A DNA stretch of 11,926 nucleotides from DATLGD01 sp035540755. Its GTDB lineage: Bacteria > Actinomycetota > Actinomycetes > Mycobacteriales > SCTD01. Made by a program: the position numbers and the translations under genes. Positions 1 through 6,096 of the stretch are shown here, in pieces. The DNA lies in the NCBI GenBank assembly GCA_035540755.1, contig DATLGD010000115.1, forward strand, positions 1-11,926. Direction: 5' to 3'. Under the pieces are notes generated by a model. That model was not told the origin of the DNA and did not search any database. It saw only the letters and a program-made list of their open reading frames with translations. Position 1 is the first letter of the stretch. The number at the start of each line of letters is the position of its first letter.

Positions 1-922
1 CGACGGCCGGCTGCAGGTCCCGCGCCAGCTGCGTCACCTCGCCGACCAGGTGCAGCGAGCGACCGGACAGCAGCAGCACCGTCGTCCCGGGCAGGTGCTG
101 CACCACGTACCGGGTGGTGTGGGTCTTGCCGGTGCCCGGCGGGCCGTGGAGCAGCAGGCCCCGCTTGAGGTGCTGGCCGGCCGCGCGCAGGTCGTCCCGC
201 CGCGCCGCCATGTCGAGGGTGTGCCGCTCGACCCGCCGCAGCACCGACTCCGGCAGGACGACGTCGTCCCGCCCGGTCGGCGCGAGCTGCGGGAAGGCGA
301 CGGCGACGCCGCCCGGCCCGACCTGGAGCTCCAGCAGCTGGCCGCGGTAGACGTTGAGGCGGCGGCGCAGGTCGGCCAGCTCGCGCAGCACGTCCTGGGC
401 GTCGGCCGTCGGCAGGCCGGTGACCTCGACGACCAGCCGCGGGTCCTCGTGCGGCTGCGGCCCGCGGACGAGGAGCACGTACCGGCCGCGGGTGTCGGTC
501 ACGCGCAGCAGGGCCAGCTGCAGGCAGGCCAGCGTGCGGTCGGGGCCGACGGCGAGGTCGACGAGGTCGGGGGCCGACAGGCGCACCGGTGGCAGGTGGT
601 CACCGTGGACGAGCATGGACAGGTCGAGCGGGCCGAAGTGCGGCGGCCGGCTGAGGCCCGAGACGTCGACGGCCCTTCCGGGCTCCGCCGCCCACGCGTC
701 CAGCGCCACCTGCAGGTTCACGTGGTCGAACGGCGCGAAGCCGCGGGAGACGACCGACGTCGTCCCGCTCGCGGGACCGAGGTGCCGACGCAGCAGGCCG
801 GTCACCTCGTTCTGCCGGCCGCCCTCCCCGGCGTGCAGCCAGTCGAGGAAGCGGCGGAAGTCGTCGGCGAAGGCGCGGGCCTGCGCCCGGTCGTCGTCGG
901 CAGGGCCGGGGGAGGGCGTCAC
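1..922 (-). CDS. AAA family ATPase, N-terminal part (runs off left edge)
   Basis: About 307 codons are visible from a GTG at 922-920; the frame stays open to the edge. Residues 1 to about 230 form a domain I do not recognise, opening with an acidic, Asp/Ala/Arg-rich stretch. A CDC48-like linker then leads into the Walker A motif GPPGTGKT (about residues 260-267, Lys266), followed by a Thr-Arg-Tyr helix and the next strand LLLSGRSL. Walker B, sensor and arginine-finger regions lie outside the window. The linker and the RGLLLHGPPGTGKT context are typical of AAA ATPases that remodel proteins; the substrate is unknown. No Shine-Dalgarno sits at normal distance (a GGAGG-like run is about 18 nt upstream), so a leaderless GTG start is possible. 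It is divergent from the glycosyltransferase gene across 106 bp. The family is secure; the start is less so. Confidence 0.85.
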   Translation of the reverse strand, partial: MTPSPGPADDDRAQARAFADDFRRFLDWLHAGEGGRQNEVTGLLRRHLGPASGTTSVVSRGFAPFDHVNLQVALDAWAAEPGRAVDVSGLSRPPHFGPLDLSMLVHGDHLPPVRLSAPDLVDLAVGPDRTLACLQLALLRVTDTRGRYVLLVRGPQPHEDPRLVVEVTGLPTADAQDVLRELADLRRRLNVYRGQLLELQVGPGGVAVAFPQLAPTGRDDVVLPESVLRRVERHTLDMAARRDDLRAAGQHLKRGLLLHGPPGTGKTHTTRYVVQHLPGTTVLLLSGRSLHLVGEVTQLARDLQPAV

Positions 923-993
923 CGCGAGAGGACAGCACGCCCCCTCCGGCCGCGGCAACCGGGTTGGCGAGGCAGGGCAGGTGTTACCGCCGG

Positions 994-999
994 TAGGCT
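994..999 (+). promoter_or_regulatory. Candidate -10 element for the glycosyltransferase operon
   Basis: TAGGCT fits the actinobacterial TANNNT -10 pattern and lies about 30 bp before the GTG at 1029, leaving a short leader that includes the AGGAGG at 1015-1020. I found no convincing -35 at 16-18 bp. The 106-bp divergent gap must also carry the promoter of the leftward ATPase gene, for which I see no clear element. Confidence 0.3.
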
Positions 1000-1028
1000 C
1001 AGCCCTTCGCACCCAGGAGGACGCGCAC

Positions 1029-2288
1029 GTGACCGCAGAGCACCACCGTCCGCTCCGCATCGCGCTGCTGTCCTACCGGAGCAAGCCGCACTGCGGCGGC
1101 CAGGGCGTCTACGTCCGGCACCTGTCCCGCGAGCTCGCCGCTCTCGGGCACGACGTCGAGGTGCTCTCCGGTCCGCCGTACCCCGACCTGGACCCCGGGC
1201 CGCGGCTGACGAAGCTGCCGAGCCTGGACCTCTACCGGGAGCCGGACCCGTTCCGCACCCCGTCCTGGCGCGAGCTGCGCAGCCCGATCGACGTGCTCGA
1301 GGTCGCGCTGATGTGGACGGCCGCCTTCCCGGAACCGCTCACCTTCAGCCTGCGCGCGTGGCGCGAGCTGGCGCAGCGTCGCGAGCGGCCCGACGTCGTC
1401 CACGACAACCAGACCCTCGGCTACGGGCTGCTGCTGCTGCAGCGGGCCGGCTTCACGGTGCTCCCGACGGTGCACCACCCGATCACGGTCGACCGCCGGC
1501 ACGACCTCGCAGCCGCCACGACCCGGCTCAAGCGGGCGTCGCTGCACCGGTGGTACTCCTTCCTGCGGATGCAGGGGCGCGTCGTGCGCCGGCTGCCGGC
1601 GGTGCTCACGGTGAGCAGCAGCAGCGCCGCGGACATCGAGCGCGACTTCGAGGTGCCCGCCGAGCGGCTGACGGTCGTGCCGGTCGGCGTCGAGACCGAC
1701 GTCTTCGTGCCGCCGACGGCGCCGCGGGTGCCCGGCCGCATCGTCGCCACCGCCAGCGCCGACGTGCCCATCAAGGGCGTCGTCCCGCTGCTCGAGGCGG
1801 TCGCCAAGCTGCGCACAGAGCGCGACGTCGAGCTCGTCGTCGTCGGGCGCCCGCGCGGGGGCGGGGTGGTGCTGCGCGCCATCGACCGCCTGGGCATCGG
1901 CGACGCCGTCCGCTTCGTCTCCGGGCTGGCCGAGCAGGAGCTGGTCGACCTGTTCGGCTCCGCCGAGGTCGCGGTCGTGCCCAGCCTCTACGAGGGCTTC
2001 AGCCTGCCGGCGGTCGAGGCGATGGCCTGCCAGACGCCGCTGGTGGCCAGCGCCGCCGGCGCCCTGCCGGAGGTGGTCGGCCCGCACGGCGAGACCGCGC
2101 TGCACGTCCCGCCCGGCGACCCCGAGGAGCTGGCCGCCGCGATCGGCCGCCTGCTCGACGACCCCGATCTCGCCGCCCGCATCGGGGCCGCCGGCCGGGA
2201 GCGCGTCGTCGAGCACTTCACGTGGCGGGCGGTGGCCGAGGCCACGGTCCGCTGGTACCGCACCGCTCTGGAGGACGCCCCGTGCTGA
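1029..2288 (+). CDS. GT4-family glycosyltransferase (GT-B fold)
   Basis: This 419-aa protein starts at GTG 1029, preceded by a perfect AGGAGG at 1015-1020 with 8-nt spacing. The N-terminal half begins with strand IALLSYRS (about 11-18) and the glycine-rich loop CGGQG (22-26) before helix VRHLSREL, as in retaining GT-B enzymes. The C-terminal Rossmann half carries the EX7E-type motif in YEGFSLPAVE (Glu322 and Glu330), which in GT4 members contacts the nucleotide-sugar donor. Length is normal for GT4. No signal peptide or membrane segment is visible, so it should be cytoplasmic, transferring a sugar from a nucleotide donor to an unidentified acceptor. Its stop overlaps the start of the methyltransferase gene by 7 nt, implying co-translation. 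The family is certain; donor and acceptor cannot be read from the sequence. Confidence 0.92.
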   Translation: MTAEHHRPLRIALLSYRSKPHCGGQGVYVRHLSRELAALGHDVEVLSGPPYPDLDPGPRLTKLPSLDLYREPDPFRTPSWRELRSPIDVLEVALMWTAAFPEPLTFSLRAWRELAQRRERPDVVHDNQTLGYGLLLLQRAGFTVLPTVHHPITVDRRHDLAAATTRLKRASLHRWYSFLRMQGRVVRRLPAVLTVSSSSAADIERDFEVPAERLTVVPVGVETDVFVPPTAPRVPGRIVATASADVPIKGVVPLLEAVAKLRTERDVELVVVGRPRGGGVVLRAIDRLGIGDAVRFVSGLAEQELVDLFGSAEVAVVPSLYEGFSLPAVEAMACQTPLVASAAGALPEVVGPHGETALHVPPGDPEELAAAIGRLLDDPDLAARIGAAGRERVVEHFTWRAVAEATVRWYRTALEDAPC

Positions 2289-3028
2289 CCGTCGACTTCG
2301 ACCGCTTCCCCGTCGGCCCCGGCCACCGGGTGCTGGACATGGGCTGCGGCGGCGGCCGCCACGCCTTCGCCCTCTACCGGCGGGGCGCAGACGTCGTCGC
2401 GCTCGACATGGACGCCGCCGAGCTCAAGGACGTCTCGGCGATGTTCGGGGCGATGGCGCTCGAGGGCGAGGCGCCGGAGGGTGCCACGGCGACCGCCCTG
2501 CGAGGCACCGCCTACGGGCTGCCGTTCGCCGACGCCAGCTTCGACCGGATCATCGCCGCCGAGGTCCTCGAGCACCTGCCGGAGGACCGCCGCGCCATGG
2601 CCGAACTGTTCCGGGTGCTCAAGCCGGGCGGCCTGATGGCGGTGACCGTGCCCCGGTGGGGTCCTGAGCTGGTGTGCTGGGCGCTGTCGAGCGCCTACCA
2701 CGAGGTCGAGGGCGGCCACGTGCGCATCTACCGCGGCACCGAGCTGCGGCGCCGGCTGGCCGACGTCGGCCTCGAGCCGGTCGACCGGCACCACACCCAC
2801 GCGCTGCACGCGCCGTACTGGTGGCTCAAGTGCGCCGTCGGCGTCGACGACGGCGACCACCCGCTGGTCCGGGCCTACCACCGCCTGCTGGTCTGGGACA
2901 TGATGAAGGCGCCGAGGATCACCCGGCTCGCCGAGCGGCTGCTCGACCCGGTGGTCGGCAAGAGCCTGGTCGTCTACCTCCGCAAGCCGCTCGCCGACGG
3001 GACGGAGCTCCTCGGTGCCGCTGCGTGA
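2282..3028 (+). CDS. Class I SAM-dependent methyltransferase (Methyltransf_11-like)
   Basis: This 248-aa protein starts at GTG 2282, inside the end of the glycosyltransferase gene, with GGAGG at 2270-2274 and 7-nt spacing. Motif I is VLDMGCGGGRH (about residues 17-27), followed by the acidic end of strand 2 in ALDMD (about 40-44), which normally binds the ribose hydroxyls of SAM. EVLEHL (94-99) and the RVLKPGG turn (111-117) complete a Rossmann-like class I fold. The C-terminal part contains a His-rich loop and a Trp-Trp pair of unclear meaning. It is cytoplasmic, and the methyl acceptor is unknown. Its last 14 nt overlap the toroid gene, so the three genes probably form one translationally coupled operon that tailors a glycosylated product. 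Confidence 0.92.
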   Translation: MLTVDFDRFPVGPGHRVLDMGCGGGRHAFALYRRGADVVALDMDAAELKDVSAMFGAMALEGEAPEGATATALRGTAYGLPFADASFDRIIAAEVLEHLPEDRRAMAELFRVLKPGGLMAVTVPRWGPELVCWALSSAYHEVEGGHVRIYRGTELRRRLADVGLEPVDRHHTHALHAPYWWLKCAVGVDDGDHPLVRAYHRLLVWDMMKAPRITRLAERLLDPVVGKSLVVYLRKPLADGTELLGAAA

Positions 3029-4130
3029 CCTCCCCGGCGTCCTCACCGCCGACCAGCTCGAGCAGACGGTCGCGAGCATCGCCGCGGCGCAGCACGACAG
3101 CGGCGCGCTGCCCTGGCCCGACGGGCACGCCGACCCGTGGGACCACGTCGAGTGCGCCATGGCGCTCGTGCTCGGTGGCCGGCTCGACGAGGCACGGGCG
3201 GCCTACGCGTGGATGCGCCGCACCCAGGAGCCGGACGGCGTCTGGCGGATGAAGTACGAGGGCGAGAGCGTCCTCGACGCCAGCGTCGACACCAACCAGG
3301 TCGCCTACGTCGCGGTCGGCGTCTGGCAGTGGTGGCAGGTCACCGGCGACCGGTCCCTCGTCGACGCGATGTGGCCGCACGTGCGCCGCGCGCTGGACTT
3401 CGTCATCGACTTCCAGGCCCCCGGCGGTCAGCTGCACTGGTCCCGGTCGCCGGAGGGGCGCGCCGATGCCGACGCGCTGCTCACCGGCTCGGCCTCGGCC
3501 TACCAGGCCCTGCGCTGCGGCATCGCCCTGGCCGAGCTGGTGGGGGAGCCGCAGCCGGAGTGGGAGCTGGCGGCCGGGCTGCTGCAGCACGCGGTGGCCC
3601 AGCACCCCGAGGTCTTCCTCGACAAGACCCGCTTCTCGATGGACTGGTACTACCCGGTCCTCGGCGGTGCCCTGCGCGGGCCGGCCGCCGCGGAGCGGCT
3701 CGACGACCGCTGGACGGAGTTCGTCGTCGACGGCGTCGGCTGCCGGTGCGTGGCCGACCGGCCCTGGGTCACCGGCGCCGAGACCGCCGAGCTCTGCCTC
3801 ACCCTGGCCGCGATCGGCGAGCGCGAGCGCGGGACCGCGCTGCTGCGCCAGGTGCAGCACCTGCGCGAGCAGGACGGCTCCTACTGGACCGGTCTGGTCT
3901 TCGACGAGGGCGTGCGGTGGCCGGTCGAGCGCTCGTCGTGGACGGCCGCCGCGGTCGTGCTCGCCGCGGACGCCCTCGCCGGCGGACCGACGTTGGCCCT
4001 GTTCGACGGCGCCGATCTGCCGACCGGCGTGCTGCTGCCCGCCGACGTGTGCGGCTCGGACAGCGCCCCGTGCGCGCGGCCGGTCATCGAGGGCACGCCG
4101 ACGCCCCTCCCGCGCACGGAGCGCGGCTGA
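3015..4130 (+). CDS. Alpha/alpha-toroid protein, prenyltransferase/terpene-cyclase-like or six-hairpin-glycosidase-like
   Basis: This 371-aa protein starts at GTG 3015, overlapping the methyltransferase by 14 nt, with GGAG at 3004-3007 and 7-nt spacing. Repeated helical hairpins rich in Trp, Gly and Ala (SGALPWPDG, PDGVWRMKYEG, QDGSYWTGLV) suggest a six-hairpin toroid, which databases usually label prenyltransferase or squalene-cyclase-like. A segment with DTNQVAY followed by VTGDRSLVDAMWP also resembles GH15-like six-hairpin glycosidases. I see no DXDD acid motif of squalene-hopene cyclases and no classical prenyltransferase diphosphate motif, so the name should not be taken as function. No signal peptide is present. 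As the third gene of a glycosyltransferase-methyltransferase operon it may act on the same glycolipid or glycan, or bind it. Fold class is moderately secure; reaction unknown. It converges with the next gene, leaving 9 bp. Confidence 0.85.
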   Translation: MPLRDLPGVLTADQLEQTVASIAAAQHDSGALPWPDGHADPWDHVECAMALVLGGRLDEARAAYAWMRRTQEPDGVWRMKYEGESVLDASVDTNQVAYVAVGVWQWWQVTGDRSLVDAMWPHVRRALDFVIDFQAPGGQLHWSRSPEGRADADALLTGSASAYQALRCGIALAELVGEPQPEWELAAGLLQHAVAQHPEVFLDKTRFSMDWYYPVLGGALRGPAAAERLDDRWTEFVVDGVGCRCVADRPWVTGAETAELCLTLAAIGERERGTALLRQVQHLREQDGSYWTGLVFDEGVRWPVERSSWTAAAVVLAADALAGGPTLALFDGADLPTGVLLPADVCGSDSAPCARPVIEGTPTPLPRTERG

Positions 4131-4139
4131 GCCGACCGG

Positions 4140-4781
4140 TCAGGTCACCGGCGCTGCGGTCCGGCGCAGCACGCGCAGCGAGCCCGTGACGCCGGCCTCG
4201 GTGAAAGCGCCGCTGTCGACGGCCCGGCGGAAGACGTTCCACGGCGGCCGTCCGCCGTCCTCGGGCCGCTCGAAGACGTCGTGCACGGCCAGCAGCCCGC
4301 CGGGCACGACGTGCGGCGCGAAGCCGGCGTAGTCGTGCTGGGCGACCTCCTCGGTGTGGTTGCCGTCGAGGAACAGCAGCGTCAGCGGCGTGGTCCACCA
4401 GGGCGCCACCTGCTGCGTGGTGGCCACCAGGACGCTGACGACGTCGTCCAGGCCGGCGTCCCACAGCGTGCGGCGCAGTGACGGCAGGGTCTCCAGCCTG
4501 CCGGTGTGCGGGTCGACCAGCGAGGCGTCGTGCCACTCCCAGCCGGGCTGGTTCTCCTCGGATCCCCGGTGGTGGTCGAGGGTCACCAGCGAGGCGCCGA
4601 CGGCGCGGGCGGCCGCCCCGAGGTGCACGGTCGACTTCCCGCAGTAGGTGCCGATCTCGAGCCAGGTCCCGGCCTCGGCCTCCGACGCGGCGGCGTGCAG
4701 GACCGCAGCCTCGTCGTCCGGGAGGAAGCCCTTCGTGCGTGCGGCCACGGCGAGCAGGTCGGAGAACGGGAGAGGCGGCAC
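4140..4781 (-). CDS. Class I SAM-dependent methyltransferase (Methyltransf_24-like)
   Basis: From the GTG at 4781 the protein is 213 aa. Motif I is LEIGTYCGKS (about 41-50), typical of the O-methyltransferase/Methyltransf_24 group; the strand-2 region is VTLDHHRG (66-73). LLFLDGNH (135-142) and LLAVHDVF (163-170) resemble the metal-ligand and acidic positions of catechol-type O-methyltransferases, though a metal role here is inference. A GGCAGG 8 nt upstream favours GTG 4781; another in-frame GTG at 4799 would add six residues. The frame stays open further upstream through the leader of the divergent TerC gene, but that stretch reads as low-complexity and is better explained as regulatory DNA. 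It lies tail-to-tail with the toroid gene, so it may belong functionally to that module though it is not in the operon. Substrate unknown. Confidence 0.88.
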   Translation of the reverse strand: MPPLPFSDLLAVAARTKGFLPDDEAAVLHAAASEAEAGTWLEIGTYCGKSTVHLGAAARAVGASLVTLDHHRGSEENQPGWEWHDASLVDPHTGRLETLPSLRRTLWDAGLDDVVSVLVATTQQVAPWWTTPLTLLFLDGNHTEEVAQHDYAGFAPHVVPGGLLAVHDVFERPEDGGRPPWNVFRRAVDSGAFTEAGVTGSLRVLRRTAAPVT

Positions 4782-4800
4782 GGGGACAGCCTGCCGCACA

Positions 4801-4828
4801 GCGGGTGACCCGCGCGTCAGCGGGTAAC
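4801..4828. repeat. GCGGGT palindrome and direct repeat in the divergent promoter region
   Basis: Positions 4801-4813 form a perfect palindrome, GCGGGT-G-ACCCGC. A third GCGGGT half-site starts at 4820, so GCGGGTGAC (4801-4809) recurs as GCGGGTAAC (4820-4828), 19 bp apart, about two helical turns. The array lies between the leftward methyltransferase and TerC and covers the expected -35 region of TerC, so it could be an operator. GC-rich DNA produces such repeats by chance, and no regulator is encoded nearby. Confidence 0.4.
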
Positions 4829-4830
4829 GT
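4825..4830 (+). promoter_or_regulatory. Candidate -10 element driving the riboswitch-terC transcript
   Basis: TAACGT matches the actinobacterial TANNNT pattern and lies 7 bp before the first base of the riboswitch closing stem (4838), so transcription would begin almost exactly at the aptamer. The -35 is poor: GTGACC at 4805-4810 gives only 14 bp spacing. The placement relative to the riboswitch is the main support. Confidence 0.5.
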
Positions 4831-4837
4831 CCTGCTG

Positions 4838-4940
4838 CACGGAGGGGAGTATCCCCACGCACCCGCGTCGTCAGCACGGCCCTCGGGCCCGGAGCGGGTG
4901 GTCCGGTCGCCACGCGGCCGGGTGGGAGAGACCTCCGGTG
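4838..4940 (+). promoter_or_regulatory. yybP-ykoY manganese riboswitch aptamer
   Basis: The conserved elements of the yybP-ykoY Mn2+ riboswitch occur in order: GGGGAGTA (4844-4851), GTCGTCA (4867-4873), CCGG before the third-helix 3' strand (4889-4892), and GAGACC (4928-4933). The pairing also fits. The P1 core is CGGAGG (4840-4845) with CCTCCG (4932-4937), extended by CA/TG past a one-base bulge. P2 is CCCAC (4854-4858) with GTGGG (4922-4926). A 7-bp helix CACCCGC/GCGGGTG (4860-4866/4894-4900) encloses the GTCGTCA loop and a small GGCC-CTCG-GGCC hairpin. A further hairpin pairs CCGGTCGC with GCGGCCGG (4903-4910/4914-4921) with one G-U. The family senses Mn2+ and commonly sits before TerC/Alx, MntP and related transporters, as here. 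Confidence 0.92.
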
Positions 4941-4959
4941 TCCTTCCACGTCACCGGAG
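4933..4959 (+). promoter_or_regulatory. Expression platform: hairpin sequestering the terC ribosome binding site
   Basis: CTCCGGTG (4933-4940) and CACCGGAG (4952-4959) form a perfect 8-bp stem around an 11-nt loop, burying the only Shine-Dalgarno-like GGAG (4956-4959). The 5' arm is also most of the 3' strand of riboswitch P1, so the two helices exclude each other. When Mn2+ stabilises P1, the GGAG becomes free. This predicts a translational on-switch like that described for E. coli alx/mntP leaders. No U-tract is present, so a terminator mechanism is unlikely. Confidence 0.8.
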
Positions 4960-6024
4960 ATGGGGTTCCCCTTGCTCGACGTCACGCTGTCCACCTGGCT
5001 GATCACGATCGGCGTCCTCGTCGGCGTCATCTGCCTGGACCTGTACATCAGCGACCGCAAGCCACACGTGCCCAGCCTGAAGGAGGCGGGCACGTGGTCC
5101 CTGATCTACATCTTCGCCGCGCTGCTGTTCGGCGTCGGGCTGTTCTTCGTCTCGGGCGGCACCATCGCCGCCGAGTTCCTCGGCGGCTACGTCACCGAGA
5201 AGGCATTGTCGGTCGACAACCTGTTCGTCTTCGTCATCATCATGACGGCGTTCGCGGTGCCGCCTGCCTACCAGCACCGGGTGCTGATGTTCGGCATCGT
5301 CCTGGCGCTGATCCTGCGCGGCATCTTCATCGCGCTCGGCGCGGCGGCGATCGACCGGTTCTCCTGGGTCTTCTACGTCTTCGGCGCCTTCCTCATCTAC
5401 ACGGCGGTGCAGCTGGCCCGACACCGGGACGAGGAGCCGTCGCTCGAGGGCAACCCGGTGCTGAAGCTGGCCGAGCGGGTGCTGCCCACGACCAAGCAGT
5501 ACGACGGCTCGAGGCTGCGCACGCTCGTCGACGGCCGGCTGGTCTTCACCCCGATGCTGATCGTCCTCATCGCCATCGGCACCACCGACGTGCTGTTCGC
5601 CCTCGACTCCATCCCGGCCATCTTCGGGATCACGCAGGAGCCCTACCTGGTCTTCACGGCCAACGCCTTCGCCCTCATGGGCCTGCGCCAGCTGTACTTC
5701 CTCGTCAACGGCCTGCTCGACCGGCTGGTCTACCTGAGCGTCGGGCTGTCGGTCATTCTCGGCTTCATCGGCGTCAAGCTCATCCTGCACGCGCTGCACG
5801 AGAACGGCATCGACGTCGGCCACGTCGGCGAGGGGGCGTGGGCCCTGCTGCCGGAGATCGGCATCGGCACCTCCCTGAGCGTCATCGGCGTCGTCCTGAC
5901 CGTGACAGTGGTGGCCAGCCTCGCCAAGGTGCGGCGTGATCCCGACGCCGCGCTCAAGCACGGCGTCGACCCGGAGCCGGCTGAGGCGCTGCGGAGCGTT
6001 CCGGAGGACGTCGAACGCCGCTGA
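4960..6024 (+). CDS. TerC/Alx-family integral membrane protein, probable Mn2+ exporter
   Basis: This 354-aa polytopic membrane protein has about eight or nine hydrophobic segments (around residues 11-30, 46-66, 86-103, 107-127, 134-152, 197-215, 228-250 and further on). Both TerC signature regions are present: GYVTEKALSVDNLFVF (76-91) and TTDVLFALDSIPAIFG (208-223), whose conserved Glu/Asp residues are thought to handle metal. Length is normal. The riboswitch points to manganese rather than tellurite. TerC homologues such as Alx and YkoY/YceF export Mn2+, in Bacillus to metallate secreted enzymes. The start is uncertain: ATG 4960 abuts the GGAG with no spacer, whereas TTG 4972, 12 nt past it, would give a start MLDVTLSTW closer to the usual family N-terminus. 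I list the ATG only as the longest form. Confidence 0.94.
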   Translation: MGFPLLDVTLSTWLITIGVLVGVICLDLYISDRKPHVPSLKEAGTWSLIYIFAALLFGVGLFFVSGGTIAAEFLGGYVTEKALSVDNLFVFVIIMTAFAVPPAYQHRVLMFGIVLALILRGIFIALGAAAIDRFSWVFYVFGAFLIYTAVQLARHRDEEPSLEGNPVLKLAERVLPTTKQYDGSRLRTLVDGRLVFTPMLIVLIAIGTTDVLFALDSIPAIFGITQEPYLVFTANAFALMGLRQLYFLVNGLLDRLVYLSVGLSVILGFIGVKLILHALHENGIDVGHVGEGAWALLPEIGIGTSLSVIGVVLTVTVVASLAKVRRDPDAALKHGVDPEPAEALRSVPEDVERR

Positions 6025-6028
6025 TCTC

Positions 6029-6048
6029 CGGGCAGGAGCCCTGCGCCC
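6029..6048 (+). terminator. GC hairpin just after terC, possible weak terminator
   Basis: GCAGG (6032-6036) pairs with CCTGC (6040-6044) over an AGC loop, and GG/CC extends the stem past a bulged G. It begins 5 nt after the terC stop. There is no T-run, so efficient intrinsic termination is doubtful; it may only attenuate readthrough into the beta-helix gene. Confidence 0.3.
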
Positions 6049-6084
6049 GACGTCGAAGTGATCTCCTCGTAGCACCTCGACGTC
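6049..6084 (+). repeat. 12-bp-arm inverted repeat before the beta-helix gene
   Basis: GACGTCGAAGTG (6049-6060) and CACCTCGACGTC (6073-6084) are inverted repeats with one mismatch, around a 12-nt spacer. The outer 8 bp, GACGTCGA/TCGACGTC, are perfect. The right arm ends immediately before the AAGGGAG ribosome binding site (6085-6091), and the loop contains CTCC that could pair with that site. It could be an mRNA hairpin controlling the downstream gene, a terc-distal terminator-like structure, or an operator for a dimeric regulator; the sequence does not decide. Confidence 0.6.
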
Positions 6085-6096
6085 AAGGGAGCACCT

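Noticed and set aside
1615..1626. Runs of AGC codons (1615-1626) and of CTG (around 1429) in the glycosyltransferase gene
   Set aside because: They encode short Ser and Leu runs in frame and are too brief to be meaningful microsatellites.
50..2281. A very long open plus-strand frame running in from the left and joining the first methyltransferase
   Set aside because: It is antisense to the AAA ATPase and out of frame with the glycosyltransferase, with Arg/Ala/Gly-rich low-complexity translation. Only the part from GTG 2282 has a ribosome binding site and conserved motifs.
3015..4130. Assignment of the toroid protein as a squalene-hopene cyclase or a true prenyltransferase
   Set aside because: At 371 residues it is much shorter than squalene-hopene cyclases and lacks DXDD. 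No prenyl-diphosphate binding motif is visible.
4782..5093. An N-terminal extension of the leftward methyltransferase into the terC region
   Set aside because: The extension would be antisense to the riboswitch and the first TerC codons, is low-complexity, and is not needed for the methyltransferase fold. GTG 4781 has the better ribosome binding site.
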